Source: Nostoc paludosum FACHB-159
GTDB lineage: Bacteria; Cyanobacteriota; Cyanobacteriia; Cyanobacteriales; Nostocaceae
DNA length: 64,000 nt
Assembly: GCF_014698835.1 (NCBI RefSeq)
Contig: NZ_JACJTU010000035.1
Coordinates: 1-64,000, forward strand
Reading direction: 5' to 3'
Position 1 is the stretch's first letter. Every line of letters begins with the position of its first letter. A model generated the notes under the pieces. That model searched no databases and was not told where the DNA came from. It worked only from the letters and a program-made list of their open reading frames with translations. This document shows positions 1 to 9,975 of this stretch, one piece after another. Made by a program: the position numbers and the translations under genes.

Positions 1-245
1 GGGAGGTGTGGGAGGTGTGGGAGGTGTGGGAGGTGTGGGAGGTGTGGGAAGAGACGGGGGCATAAATTCTCTTTCTCCCCACACTCCCCCATCTCCCCAC
101 ACTCCCCACACTCCCCACACTCCCCCATCTCCCCACACTCCCCACACTCCCCCATCTCCCCACACTCCCCACACTCCCCCATCTCCCCACACTCCCCACA
201 CTCCCCACACTTCCCCATCTCCCCACACTCCCCAATCACCAGTCC
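1..245. repeat. GGGAGGTGT / CCCCACACT bipartite tandem repeat
   Basis: A purine-rich block of about five GGGAGGTGTG units is followed by a short spacer and then a long pyrimidine block of CCCCACACTCCCC and CCCCATCTCCCC units. The two halves are roughly reverse complements, so single strands could fold into a large hairpin. A second copy of the same architecture lies at 16702-16892. Both abut the 3' end of a minus-strand gene. Open frames through it are low-complexity and not credible genes. Confidence 0.9.
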
Positions 246-1177
246 CCAATCACCAAAGCAATTTGTGATATCGATGAGAGTTGCTGTTGTAAATTTTTCA
301 GTAAAGCTAAAGTTAGTTTATAGGTTGTAGTGTCTCCCTGTTGGGCAAAGTATTCTAGCGCCTTTTGTAAGTCTGCAATTGCCGCTGGTTCGCGGCCAAG
401 CTGATGGTAAGCTATACCCCGATTCAGGTAAGCTTGGGCGTTGGTTGGCTTAAGTTTGAGCGATTCAGTAAAATCCCTAACAGCACAAGAGCGATCGCCA
501 CTTCTGCTACAAGCACAACCCCGATTATAATAAGCTCTGTAATCATTGGCATTGAGAGCAATTGCCTTTGAAAAGTCGAGCATAGCTGCTTTTAAATCCA
601 ATAACTCAAAATGAGCGATTCCGCGATCGTTATAGATATCTGCTTTGAGTACACTAGATATTTGGGGAATATTAGTTAATGCCAGTTCGTAATCTGATAT
701 TGCTTGTTGGTGATTACCCAACATAGCATGGGCTACTCCTCGGTTATAGTAAACTCTAAAATCATCAGGTTTGAGTGCGATCGCTTTATTGTAATCTGCG
801 ATCGCAGCTTGATAATCCCCTTGTCTGTAGTATGCTAATCCCCGGTTCAGGTGTGCTTCTACATTGTTAGGAGTCAAATTCAGAGCTTGATTGCAATCGG
901 CGATCGCATTTTGATAATCTTTTAATTTTAAATACACAAGACAGCGATGATTGTAAGCCGCAGCAAAATCATTTTTGACCTTAATTGCCTCCGTAAGATT
1001 TTCAATAGCTTCTGCATAATTGCCATGCTGTATTTTTTCAATTCCTAACTTGAAAAAATCTCCGGCTGTAATTTCAGTAACGGTAGCGGGTAGCGAGTAC
1101 CCAGGTGAAGCGATAAAAATACAGACGAGTGCCAAGGCAATACCAAAATTGAGCATGAATCGGTAAAAGCGACTCAT
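236..1177 (-). CDS. secreted TPR-repeat protein
   Basis: About 313 residues from the ATG at 1177. That start is chosen because it immediately precedes a signal-peptide-like segment (basic MSRFYRFML followed by a hydrophobic stretch ending near PGYSLPA); an in-frame ATG 96 bases upstream is less likely. The rest is seven consecutive tetratricopeptide repeats with the usual A-Y-x-N-R-G and AIADYNKAI patterns, then a helical tail. TPRs are protein-binding scaffolds, so this is probably a periplasmic or envelope interaction protein; the partner is unknown. The last codons (VIGDW) are read from the downstream low-complexity repeat, so the natural C terminus may have been altered by repeat spread. 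Confidence 0.85.
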   Translation of the reverse strand: MSRFYRFMLNFGIALALVCIFIASPGYSLPATVTEITAGDFFKLGIEKIQHGNYAEAIENLTEAIKVKNDFAAAYNHRCLVYLKLKDYQNAIADCNQALNLTPNNVEAHLNRGLAYYRQGDYQAAIADYNKAIALKPDDFRVYYNRGVAHAMLGNHQQAISDYELALTNIPQISSVLKADIYNDRGIAHFELLDLKAAMLDFSKAIALNANDYRAYYNRGCACSRSGDRSCAVRDFTESLKLKPTNAQAYLNRGIAYHQLGREPAAIADLQKALEYFAQQGDTTTYKLTLALLKNLQQQLSSISQIALVIGDW

Positions 1178-1558
1178 AATGATATCTCGCATTGCTAAGA
1201 GGATAAAACTAGTAGGTAATATCAAGTTCGTGTGAATACTTGTAATTAGGTTTAATGTACGCAGAGTTTCCAATTATAAGTAATTAAGCGAACTTTATGA
1301 GGATGTTTTAAAACCTTTAGATCCTCGGAAATGCTGCTTAAAAATGAAGATTTTCATCAATTATCCGCTTTAACAAGGGCTAATCGCTCCTTATCAATTC
1401 CTATTTTCTTACTCTTGGCTGGTGGCGTCAAAAGACAGTCTGTCAAACTGCGGTCTTTTAAATTTTATCAACTTCAATCGAACAAGATAGTTAGGGAAAA
1501 GAGAAAAACTTATTTTACGATCATTCACTTTTCCCAATATGAAAAATCAAGTTAACTC
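1178..1558. other. intergenic region, no convincing gene
   Basis: AT-rich spacer upstream of the TPR gene. It contains a 74-codon open frame (1331-1555) with no recognisable domain and no clear ribosome-binding site, which I do not call. The promoter of the TPR gene should lie here, but no motif stands out. Confidence 0.5.
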
Positions 1559-1831
1559 ATACTAAGTTGCCTTTAAACAGAATATTCTTACTCCTTACTC
1601 TCACCGTAAGTTAATATAGGAGTCCGATTTGATTATTGAAAAAATCTAAGTATCTGTAGGGTGCGTTATTGCGAAGCATAACGCACCATTCTTAAGGATT
1701 TGGTGCGTTAGCCTTTGGCGTAACGCAACGCCAGTCCGCTCAAGCCGGGAAACCCGCCCATGCGGCTGGCTCCCCTACGTATATTTCAAAAATCAAATAT
1801 GAGTTCTATATCTTTGATTGCAACTTAGTAT
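1559..1831. mobile_element. MITE-like element with 12-bp terminal inverted repeats
   Basis: The ends ATACTAAGTTGC (1559-1570) and GCAACTTAGTAT (1820-1831) are perfect inverted complements bounding 273 bp with no transposase. Inside lies a GTAGGGTGCGTTA-type palindromic repeat (about 1656-1730), a family also present at 3525-3602, and a segment with AAGCCGGGAAACCCG. A solitary relative of the left end occurs near 18168-18205. No target-site duplication is obvious. The element ends five bases before the stop codon of the next gene. Confidence 0.6.
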
Positions 1832-1836
1832 AAATT

Positions 1837-2226
1837 CTAAGGAAGACTATTCCGCAGACGACGCAAACAATTTATCGATGCCGCACAATCACAACCAAAC
1901 AAAGCTACCGCCGCATCGCTTTCTGCATCTGTCACTCCAAGCAAAGCCTTTTCAAGATTCTCATCAGTGACATCAATCTCTGCTACACCCTTTTGCAAAT
2001 GAGATAAATCTTTAGTACCAGCGCAGAAAAATTGGCCAAGTTTTGGATGTCTGACACAAGCTTTCTGATCTTCTGCGGATACTGGTGTAGTAGCGGCGTC
2101 AGGACGGTCTACTGGTTGGGGATTTATTGGTTCATTAGCGGTGGTGACTTTACTGGTCATTAACATTGAAGCTAAAGACATGAAAGCTGCCGTTTTGGTA
2201 GTTAAATTTATTAACAGTTTGTTCAT
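1837..2226 (-). CDS. small secreted cysteine-containing protein, function unknown
   Basis: 129 residues. An N-terminal signal peptide is likely (MNKLL start, hydrophobic AAFMSLASMLM, cleavage near TTANE). The mature part has several cysteines: one near ACVRHPKLG, one in FFCAG, and a C-terminal cluster GCDCAASINCLRRLRN, suggesting disulfides or metal binding outside the cytoplasm. An AGGA ribosome-binding site lies about 7 bases before the ATG. I do not recognise the family. The stop codon nearly touches the MITE-like element downstream. Confidence 0.6.
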   Translation of the reverse strand: MNKLLINLTTKTAAFMSLASMLMTSKVTTANEPINPQPVDRPDAATTPVSAEDQKACVRHPKLGQFFCAGTKDLSHLQKGVAEIDVTDENLEKALLGVTDAESDAAVALFGCDCAASINCLRRLRNSLP

Positions 2227-2799
2227 GCAATTTTCCTACAACTAGGTTGGCAATTTAGGTTAATTTTCTCTAAGGCTTAGTAAGGGAATGATGTTTTCCA
2301 AGAACCTGGATATTGAAGCAATTTACCTGTAATATACACCATCAAATAAATTGTGACTTTAGACTCACAGATTCTTGAAAAACAAACGGCAAAAAATCAA
2401 AGTAAAAGTTTTGAGTTTTTTACCTTGTATCTTTTACATTTATTTATTCCCCAAACAGGAGATTTTTTATTAGAGAGATAGCAATCGATTATACTGCTAT
2501 TTTCAGAAGCCATCACCCAGTAGCGAACACCACATTCAAGCTCATTCTGGAAGGCAAAGCTAAGGTTAAAGAGCAATGGCAAAGGTTTATCCGCTTGTAC
2601 TAGTACAATCACGCACTAAACTGTAGAGCAAAAATTACGTAGGCGTAGCCCGTCGTAGACATCGCTTGCATTTCACCTAAGTAATTATACTCAAAATCAT
2701 AAATGAGAAACAAGCGATCTCAGTAGACATTTCCAGAAATTAATTCTGCCTTACCTGAAACCCCTGTAGAGACGTAGCAATGCTACGTCTCTCCTATGT
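2227..2799. other. intergenic region with repeat fragments
   Basis: No convincing gene. A 71-codon minus-strand frame (2397-2612) lacks a recognisable domain and signal. A fragment of a dispersed repeat (GTAGGCGTAGCCCGTCGTAG, about 2639) and a palindrome near the right edge are the only structures seen. Confidence 0.5.
2768..2792. repeat. GAGACGT palindrome, possible terminator
   Basis: AGAGACGTAGCA and TGCTACGTCTCT form a 12-bp perfect stem with a one-base centre. It sits 8 bases beyond the stop of the DUF2085-like gene and could end its transcript, although no long T-run follows. Relatives occur at 31663-31688, 36412-36438 and 51156-51182, so this is a dispersed palindrome family. Confidence 0.7.
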
Positions 2800-3324
2800 C
2801 TAGTTAGTTTTAGCAGTCTGCCATCCGTGTAAAATCGGCATGGTAAACAACCCCCACGCCAAACCCGTAATCAACCCAAAGGGCGTAACGACGTAATTAT
2901 TGAAACTCCAAAAACCAAAAACCTCTGCTGCCAATTCCAATGGATAAGCCATCATTAGAACGCTAGCTAAGGCAGCGCCACTCCAGCCATACTGACTTAA
3001 CCAGTAAAAACCTTTACCATTTGTAACCCCATACAACAGGCGAGTAATTAGCAAACCAGTGACAGTACCGTAGCAACGCATACATACAGCCATAATATAC
3101 GGAGGTGCTAAATCTAAGCCCATTGTCGGTTGCGGACATACACAATCGCCCATAAAGTAAATGATATTGGCAATTTTGCCAAGCAAAGACACCCCAGACG
3201 CAGCCAAAAAAGGAGCAGTTACAGGGCCGACAACCATCCCCGCTAGCATAATGTCAGCAATCAAACTGACCCAATTAAGATTTTTGGCAGATTCTAATTG
3301 CCTTGCGGAAACGATTCTTTGCAT
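2800..3324 (-). CDS. DUF2085-like integral membrane protein
   Basis: 174 residues with about four hydrophobic segments. The motifs GDCVCPQP and MAVCMRCYG, two cysteine-bearing stretches flanking a membrane helix, match my memory of the DUF2085 family of small membrane proteins with conserved Cys/Arg residues. The biochemical function is unknown. The start ATG at 3324 follows a TAAGGTT sequence. It appears to be a single-gene unit, with repeats on both sides. The family call rests on the spaced Cys motifs; no domain search was made. Confidence 0.65.
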   Translation of the reverse strand: MQRIVSARQLESAKNLNWVSLIADIMLAGMVVGPVTAPFLAASGVSLLGKIANIIYFMGDCVCPQPTMGLDLAPPYIMAVCMRCYGTVTGLLITRLLYGVTNGKGFYWLSQYGWSGAALASVLMMAYPLELAAEVFGFWSFNNYVVTPFGLITGLAWGLFTMPILHGWQTAKTN

Positions 3325-3433
3325 AAACCTTATTTTGTGTTGTTTTTTTGTCTTTGTTTAATATATTCACATATCTATAGCAATCCGGTTTGATGTAGTA
3401 GCGTGACAAGACTAAAAGGTTGCAATAAATTTT

Positions 3434-3488
3434 CTTGTGGTGTGGCCATCTTGCCCGCACTGGACGGGCGAGACGCCCATTCCACAAG
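3434..3488. repeat. CTTGTGG...CCACAAG inverted repeat
   Basis: Arms CTTGTGG and CCACAAG enclose complementary inner stretches around CATCTTGCCCGC and GGGCGAGACGCCC. The same family recurs at 47180-47234 downstream of glnA. It is a dispersed palindromic repeat of unknown function. Confidence 0.7.
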
Positions 3489-3524
3489 AGTTTATTAATG
3501 CACTATTTTAGCCTTGACACGCTA

Positions 3525-3602
3525 GTAGGGTGCGTTACGCCAAAGGCTAACGCACCAGTTAACGATTTAGGTGCGTTAGGCTACGCCATAACACACCCTA
3601 CA
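3525..3602. repeat. GTAGGGTGCGTTA palindromic repeat
   Basis: TAGGGTGCGTTACGCC at the left pairs imperfectly with GGCTACGCCATAACACACCCTA at the right, and the centre carries a second GGCTAACGCACC / GGTGCGTTAGG pair. It is the same family as the insert inside the 1559-1831 element. The rest of the 3325-3838 gap is AT-rich with no gene. Confidence 0.75.
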
Positions 3603-3838
3603 GATACTTAAAAAGAAGAATTTAGAGATATATAGAACGTTTTGCTATCGAGAAGAGGACTTTTAAAACATCCTCTGACGCTGATTTACTACATAATGCT
3701 TTAAAAGCCAAAATGTCAACACTCATCAGAATGAATTATTAATTCTATCTAGAGAAAGTTTTAAGAAATTATTAAAAACATTATGGTATTGTCGGGTAAT
3801 AAATTTTTTATTACTCTATAGCGGTACTACTCAGGAAA

Positions 3839-6800
3839 ATGACTCGTTCTCCAAATCCAGGAAATGATCGCGAACCAAGAAATCCTCGTCTAAATCTCCT
3901 GCTTTTAAAACGTGCCAGTTTGGTTTTAGGCATCATTTTACTTGGAGGAATTGCAGCTGGTGTTTGGTGGACTAGAAACTATGTATATGAAGATCTAGCA
4001 CCTTTAGTACAGCAAAATCTTGAGCAATTACTTGGGCGTCCAATTAAATTAGGCAGAGTTGAACGTTTTTCACTTTCTAGTTTGAGATTTGCTTCGCTGT
4101 CGATACCAGCAACTCCTACCGATCCAGACGAATTGACAGCAAAAGCTGTAGATGTGCAGTTTTCGCCTTTACAAGTTATTTTAACTAGAAAATTACCATT
4201 AAATGTCACATTAGTCCAGCCCAATGTCTACATCCAACAGGATCGAGATGGTCGCTGGGTGACGGCACAAGTGAAGAGTGGAGAAGGTGCAGGCCCCATT
4301 CAAACTGAGTTGCAAACACTCCAGATTGTTGATGGAAATGTAGAGTTATCGCCAGCCTCTGCACCAAATAAACCTAAAGGTTCTGTAGTTATAAATCAAT
4401 TCGGTGGTGTTGCAAAGTTTTTACCACGAAACCAAGGCGTTGGTTATGAAATAAATGGTCAACTCACTAGAGGCGGTGCTGTTAAAATCTCTGGTGAAAC
4501 ACAATTTAAAACCGAACAAACTAATCTTAAAGTTGTAGCACAAACTTTACAAGCATCTGATGTCAGTCGTTTAATTGAGTTACCAATTGTTTTGCAAGCT
4601 GGGCAAATAGATGCTGATTTAGGAGTTACAATTCCATCAAATGTTTCGCAAATAGCTATTACTGGTACGGCTATTTCTAATCAAGTTACTGCTCAAATTG
4701 AAAATCTTCCGCAAAAGTTTGTTAATGCCAATGGCAGATTAATATTTCAAGGTCAAAATATCGCCTTAAATAATTTAACTACAAACTTTGGCAAAGTCCC
4801 CATAATCGCAAATGGAGCAGTTAATACTCAAACAGGTTTTAATCTTTCAGCCCAGATAAAACCAGTCAGTGCGAGAAATATCTTAGACACGCTGAAAATA
4901 AATTCGCCGGTGGTGGCTATCGGTGAAGTGCAAGCAAATATCAAGTTGCAGGGGCCACTCCAGCAGCCTGTTCTTAGCGGTATTGCTAGCAACACCAAGC
5001 CAGTTCAAGTTGACCGCGTTCAATTCAAAAGTGTCAACACTGATTTTAAGTTAAGTGTATCTAAAAAGACATCTACCATCGCCGTCTCAAATCTGAAATT
5101 AGTCCCCGCAGCAGGTGGTGAAATTACTGGAAGCGGTCAAGCTACACTTAACGATCGCGTAAAATTTAATATTATAGCTGACGGTGTTTCCGGAGATGTA
5201 CTGGCACGCAGCTACGGCTTCACTCCCCCAATTAATGTTGGCAATGTCTCAGCAAGGGCAGAAATTACTGGCTCACTGGGCAAACAACCCTTAGCACTGA
5301 ATGTTTCCAGTCTGCAAATACAGCCACCAGCTGGGGGGCAAATCCTGGGTAATGGTCAAATTCAGCTGACACCACAAGGCAACGTCTTGTTTAACATTCA
5401 AGCCCAAAATATACCAGGAGATGTCCTCGCCAATACAAACAATACCTCATCTGCCATCAAAATTGGTACGGTCTCAGCAAATGCCAGAGTTAGCGGCACT
5501 CTTGGGAATCTGCGGACAGTGGTGCAACTGCAAGCGCCTACTGCCACCTATCCTACTACGGGACGAGTTGCGATCGCTCAACAAGGGCAGAATATCCTAT
5601 TCCCAAGTGCTGTTTTTAACGTCGCAGGTGGTAGAATCATTGGCACAGGACGAGTTGCCCAACAACGCTGGCAAGCTTTTGTCAACGCTCAAAGCTTGCA
5701 ATTAAATCGTTTCCAGCAAATACCACCGCAGTTTCAGGGAGTTCTCAGCAATGCAGCGTTGAATTTATCAGGAAGCACTGCTTCTTTTCAACCCTCAACC
5801 ATTCAAGCCACAGGACGAGCAAACTTGAATGTGGCGGGAGGTACGCTTAACGTCAGGGATATTAACCTGAATGCCGGTCGTTGGCAAGCAGTTGCTAATG
5901 CTTCCCAAATTCAACTAGGTCGTTTCTCACCACAACTGCGAGGACGACTGAGTAGTAACGTCAAGTTGACGGGTACAACAAACTCCTTCCAGCTTGCAGA
6001 TATTCGCGCAGCAGGACAAATTCGGGCTTCACAATTAGCACAGTTAGGGCAACCGCTGACAGCACAATTTCAGTGGAATGGACAGCAAATTATAGTTGAA
6101 CGGGCAACCACACCAGGAGTTAGTGCTCGTGGTGCGATCGCTGTACAATTACCTCAAACGGGTACACCCCAAATTGCTGGCATTAATTTGAATGTCCAAG
6201 CCCAGAATTTCAACCTCAAAAATACAGGCGCTTTTGTTCCCGGAGATTTAACATTAGCAGGGTTATTAGATTTTAATGGACAAATTACAGGCACTCCTAA
6301 CACTCCTCAGGCTACTGGTAGTATCCGGCTGCGGAATTTTAATGTCAGTAACTTGGCATTCGACCCAGTTTTAACTGGAAATGTGAATTTTCAAGGCGGA
6401 CAGGGAGCAAGCTTGCAACTTGCTGGCACGCAAGACAGGATAGCTTTAAACCTGGGTGCAGATTATCGCCCAACGTCGTTTTTAGTCAAGCGGGATGCGG
6501 CGGTAACCACAGGGACAAGACAGGGAGATAACTTGATTATCAATGCCCAACAGTTTCCCATAGCGCTGGTTGGCGGCTTTTTACCGGATAATAGATTGAA
6601 ACCTCTAGCAGGGCAATTATCTGGAAATTTAGTTGTTAATCTTAATAATTATGCCGTGAGTGGAGACGTAGCGATCGCTAACCCACGTGTTGCCAGAGCC
6701 TCAGCAGACGAATTTCGCGGTAATATCAACTATGCCGATGGTGCTGCTAGCTTAACTAACGGTTTATTGCGGTTAGGAAGCGGCAATATAGCCTTAAGTG

Positions 6801-9184
6801 GCAATTTACAAACTGGAAATGACCCGAAATTTCAAGTACAAGCTAACGTAAACCAAATTCAAGTCCAGCAACTCTTACAAGCTTTTAATATCTACGACTT
6901 TCAAGACCTTGGTAGCGGGTTAGAGTCTCCGACCTTAGCGGGAGCAGAAGCACTTAACACCACACCCGTTAGTTTACCAAATGCAGATTTAAAAACCCAG
7001 TTAGAATATTTCTCCAAGATAGAAACATCGGTAGCACAACAACAACAAACAGATACCCAACAACCAGCACCTTTACCGACCCTTGCACAATTAACAGGTG
7101 CATTGAATGGGGGAATTTCAGCTAGTGGTTCCTTAAAATCTGGACTCAATGCCGCCTTTAATATCCAAGGTGATAATTGGCAATGGGGTCAATACTCCAT
7201 TAATCAAGTTATAGCTAGAGGCAATTTTGCAGATGGTGTAGTCACACTTTCACCATTGAGTGTGGGAATAAATCAAGGATTAATCGCTTTTTCTGGACAG
7301 TTGGGAACCGAAAAATTAGCTGGAAATTTGAATATAGCAAGTTTACCTTTATCACTTTTACAGCCGTTTATCGAAAAATATCCTATAGATATTACTGGTC
7401 AACTTAATGCTACGGCTAATTTGCAAGGCAGTTTAAAAGATCCTACAGTTAATGGCTCGGCATCGTTGGCTAATGCCACTTTAAATCAGCAACCCATACA
7501 AACAGGACAGCTAAAATTTAACTATGACAATGCCCGCGTAAATTTTGATAGTACCTTGCTGTTGACCGGAACACAACCCATTGCAATTACAGGTAGCATA
7601 CCGGCTCCTTTACCTTTTGTGGCAGTAAAACCGGATAATAATCAAATCAATCTTAACGCCAAGGTGAATAATGAAGGCTTGGCACTGTTAAATGTATTTA
7701 CCAACAATCAAGTTAGCTGGGTAAATGGTGAAGGTGAAGTGGATGTCAAAGTTCAAGGTACTTTAAGCCAGCCAATTATCAATGGAACTGCCAGAATTAA
7801 TAATGCTACTTTTACCGCTCAAGCTTTATCCGATCCTCTAACAAATGTTACAGGAACAGTACTATTTAATGGCGATACGCTCAATGTCGAAAAAATTCAA
7901 GGCAATTATAATCAAGGGCTAGTAGCTGCATCAGGAATTCTGCCAATTTTTACTCCCCAGCAAGGTGCATCTAATCCTCTGACTGTATCGATAGAAAAAC
8001 AACTTAATTTTAAAGTTCCGGCATTATATGAAGGCGATGTTAGTGGTAGCGCCGTCATTCGGGGAACAGCACTAAATCCGATAATTGGTGGAGAAATTGA
8101 ACTGAGTAATGGTCAAGTTATTATCGGAAAATCCGCCACAGAAACTTCAAAACCAGCAACTACATCAGAAACTACTACTATTACTCTCGATACACCAGAA
8201 ACTAATACTAATACAACTACATCAGAGCCTACTTCTACTGCTTCCAATACACCAGAAACTACCACTACTCCCCCAACTAGACCCAACTTACCTGTAGAGT
8301 TTGCAGATTTACGGTTGCTTTTGGGTAACGATGTTCGAGTTACCACTGAGCCTTTACTTAGCTTTGTACCGGGGGGAGCAGCGTTGACTCAACCCATACT
8401 CAGCTTTGACGCTGAAGGCGACTTGACCATCAATGGTACCTTAGCCAAGCCCCTCCCTCAAGGACTCATCCGTTTAACAGGAGGACGCCTGAGCTTATTT
8501 ACAACTGAGTTTACCTTGGCGCGGGGTTACGAACATACTGCGCGATTTACTCCCAGTCAAGGGCTTGACCCTACCTTAGATGTGCGATTGGTGGCAATTG
8601 TACCTGAAGCATCGGCAACGAGCAATCGAATTTTGGAATCACCTTTGTCTGCGGAAATCAGTGATGCTTCTGTGAATAACTTTGGAACATTACGTACCGT
8701 TCGCGTGCAAGCAAGGGCGACAGGGCCAGCCAGTGAATTAGGAGAAAATCTCGAATTAACGAGCGAACCCGGACGGAGTAGAGGAGAAATCGTGGCTTTG
8801 CTGGGTGGTTCGATTTTGAATTCTTTGAGTCAACCAGGAGATTTAGGCCAAGGATTGACTAATTTCGCCAGTTCTACTATTTTAGGTAGTCTGCAAGGAA
8901 CTATAACTGCGATCGGACAAGCTGTTGGTTTTAATGAGTTTCGCATATTTCCGACCCCTACCACCAATGAAGAATCAAGAAGATCTTCGGTTCTTGATTT
9001 GTCAGCGGAAGGTGTTTTTAATGTGAATCGGAATTTCTCTGTTTCTTTATCGCGGGCTTTTTCTACCAACGAGTCTTTCCGTTACAATGTGCTTTACCGC
9101 CTCAATGATGAAATTCTGGTACGCGGCTCAACTAATTTGGATAATGACAGTCAATTCTTAGTAGAGTATGAAAATCGATTTTAA
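3839..9184 (+). CDS. tamB: TamB-like translocation/assembly protein (DUF490)
   Basis: 1781 residues. A basic N terminus precedes one membrane anchor (about residues 22-45, LVLGIILLGGIAAGVWW), followed by a very long series of beta-strand repeats rich in Gly, Asn and Gln, with recurring GxxxxxGxI and NAxLxLxG patterns typical of AsmA/TamB proteins. A Thr/Pro/Ser linker at about 1430-1480 precedes the C-terminal domain, which ends in an outer-membrane-like YNVLYRLND...FLVEYENRF tail. TamB-family proteins bridge the two membranes and act in outer-membrane protein or lipid transport; cyanobacterial homologues are usually this long. AGGA lies just before the ATG. No BamA/TamA partner lies in the window. 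Confidence 0.85.
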   Translation: MTRSPNPGNDREPRNPRLNLLLLKRASLVLGIILLGGIAAGVWWTRNYVYEDLAPLVQQNLEQLLGRPIKLGRVERFSLSSLRFASLSIPATPTDPDELTAKAVDVQFSPLQVILTRKLPLNVTLVQPNVYIQQDRDGRWVTAQVKSGEGAGPIQTELQTLQIVDGNVELSPASAPNKPKGSVVINQFGGVAKFLPRNQGVGYEINGQLTRGGAVKISGETQFKTEQTNLKVVAQTLQASDVSRLIELPIVLQAGQIDADLGVTIPSNVSQIAITGTAISNQVTAQIENLPQKFVNANGRLIFQGQNIALNNLTTNFGKVPIIANGAVNTQTGFNLSAQIKPVSARNILDTLKINSPVVAIGEVQANIKLQGPLQQPVLSGIASNTKPVQVDRVQFKSVNTDFKLSVSKKTSTIAVSNLKLVPAAGGEITGSGQATLNDRVKFNIIADGVSGDVLARSYGFTPPINVGNVSARAEITGSLGKQPLALNVSSLQIQPPAGGQILGNGQIQLTPQGNVLFNIQAQNIPGDVLANTNNTSSAIKIGTVSANARVSGTLGNLRTVVQLQAPTATYPTTGRVAIAQQGQNILFPSAVFNVAGGRIIGTGRVAQQRWQAFVNAQSLQLNRFQQIPPQFQGVLSNAALNLSGSTASFQPSTIQATGRANLNVAGGTLNVRDINLNAGRWQAVANASQIQLGRFSPQLRGRLSSNVKLTGTTNSFQLADIRAAGQIRASQLAQLGQPLTAQFQWNGQQIIVERATTPGVSARGAIAVQLPQTGTPQIAGINLNVQAQNFNLKNTGAFVPGDLTLAGLLDFNGQITGTPNTPQATGSIRLRNFNVSNLAFDPVLTGNVNFQGGQGASLQLAGTQDRIALNLGADYRPTSFLVKRDAAVTTGTRQGDNLIINAQQFPIALVGGFLPDNRLKPLAGQLSGNLVVNLNNYAVSGDVAIANPRVARASADEFRGNINYADGAASLTNGLLRLGSGNIALSGNLQTGNDPKFQVQANVNQIQVQQLLQAFNIYDFQDLGSGLESPTLAGAEALNTTPVSLPNADLKTQLEYFSKIETSVAQQQQTDTQQPAPLPTLAQLTGALNGGISASGSLKSGLNAAFNIQGDNWQWGQYSINQVIARGNFADGVVTLSPLSVGINQGLIAFSGQLGTEKLAGNLNIASLPLSLLQPFIEKYPIDITGQLNATANLQGSLKDPTVNGSASLANATLNQQPIQTGQLKFNYDNARVNFDSTLLLTGTQPIAITGSIPAPLPFVAVKPDNNQINLNAKVNNEGLALLNVFTNNQVSWVNGEGEVDVKVQGTLSQPIINGTARINNATFTAQALSDPLTNVTGTVLFNGDTLNVEKIQGNYNQGLVAASGILPIFTPQQGASNPLTVSIEKQLNFKVPALYEGDVSGSAVIRGTALNPIIGGEIELSNGQVIIGKSATETSKPATTSETTTITLDTPETNTNTTTSEPTSTASNTPETTTTPPTRPNLPVEFADLRLLLGNDVRVTTEPLLSFVPGGAALTQPILSFDAEGDLTINGTLAKPLPQGLIRLTGGRLSLFTTEFTLARGYEHTARFTPSQGLDPTLDVRLVAIVPEASATSNRILESPLSAEISDASVNNFGTLRTVRVQARATGPASELGENLELTSEPGRSRGEIVALLGGSILNSLSQPGDLGQGLTNFASSTILGSLQGTITAIGQAVGFNEFRIFPTPTTNEESRRSSVLDLSAEGVFNVNRNFSVSLSRAFSTNESFRYNVLYRLNDEILVRGSTNLDNDSQFLVEYENRF

Positions 9185-9232
9185 AAGAATTCAGAAATTA
9201 GAATAAGTTAGATAACATTCTAGCAAAATAAG

Positions 9233-9523
9233 GTGTCTAAGATTCAACAACAGCAATGCGAACTTTGTCAAAGAGAGATGGAAAATTTAACTATCCATCA
9301 CTTAGTTCCACGGCAAAATACCAAACGCAAAAAACAAGACCCAGGCCCAACAATAAATATCTGTTCTGCGTGCCATCGTCAGATTCATGCTTTATTCGAC
9401 AATAAACTGCTTGCCAAAGAACTCAACACAATAGACAAGCTCAGCAATGAGCCGCAAATGCAAAAATTTTTGGCTTGGGTAAAAAAGCAAGACCCAGGTA
9501 AGCGAGTTTCAGTCCATCGCTAA
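9233..9523 (+). CDS. small HNH-type zinc-finger nuclease-like protein
   Basis: 96 residues from a GTG start, with AATAAG directly upstream. The motif order is CELCQ, then TIHHLVPRQ, then CSACHRQIH, which is the Cys2-HH-Cys2H arrangement of compact HNH endonuclease domains with a structural zinc and a catalytic histidine pair. Such stand-alone proteins occur widely in cyanobacteria and their substrate is unknown. It follows the tamB-like gene by 48 bases and may be co-transcribed with it. No methylase or toxin partner is adjacent. Confidence 0.7.
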   Translation: MSKIQQQQCELCQREMENLTIHHLVPRQNTKRKKQDPGPTINICSACHRQIHALFDNKLLAKELNTIDKLSNEPQMQKFLAWVKKQDPGKRVSVHR

Positions 9524-9604
9524 ACAATAAAGTGCGAGTGGGTGAGGAAGTTTCAAGAATAATTACTAATTGGTAATACCCGCTGCATCAGCAAGCCAGC
9601 TATG

Positions 9605-9707
9605 TAATTCGTAATTAAAAGGGTTGAATTCACCGCTAAATTTTTTGAAAATTAGCGGTCTAGAATTAGTTGGGATCTAAATCCCCTACCTTATTAATTA
9701 CGAATTA
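9605..9707. mobile_element. 103-bp MITE-like palindromic element
   Basis: Perfect 14-bp inverted ends TAATTCGTAATTAA (9605-9618) and TTAATTACGAATTA (9694-9707) enclose an inner hairpin, ACCGCTAAATTTT paired with AAAATTAGCGGT. There is no coding capacity. The inner GTTGAA...CACTAAAT-like portion resembles repeats at 16584-16639 and 52606-52664. The rest of the 9524-9975 gap is AT-rich with no gene and probably holds the porin promoter. Confidence 0.65.
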
Positions 9708-9975
9708 TTTTCAATACGATTACCATTGATATTACTCAATATTAATTATAAGATTTATCTATAGTAATTTTTGTAATTTTCTCTCTGAAATAGTATTTAC
9801 TATTATTTAATGCTTGCGATAAACATTTATGTATCGATAAGTCATATCAGCGAAGTAAATTCCTGATATTTAAAGTTCAAAATATTAGTTTTCTAAAAAA
9901 CTTTAAATTTACTTATCAATCATGTTAAAATATCGCAATTAAATTTTTCACATTTCATATATTTTGGGAGATTTC

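Noticed and set aside
8..268. 86-codon plus-strand frame rich in Pro, His and Ser
   Set aside because: It is entirely translated low-complexity repeat and overlaps the end of the TPR gene.
1331..1555. 74-codon plus-strand frame
   Set aside because: No domain, no good ribosome-binding site, AT-rich intergenic composition.
2397..2612. 71-codon minus-strand frame
   Set aside because: No recognisable features; lies in a repeat-bearing gap.
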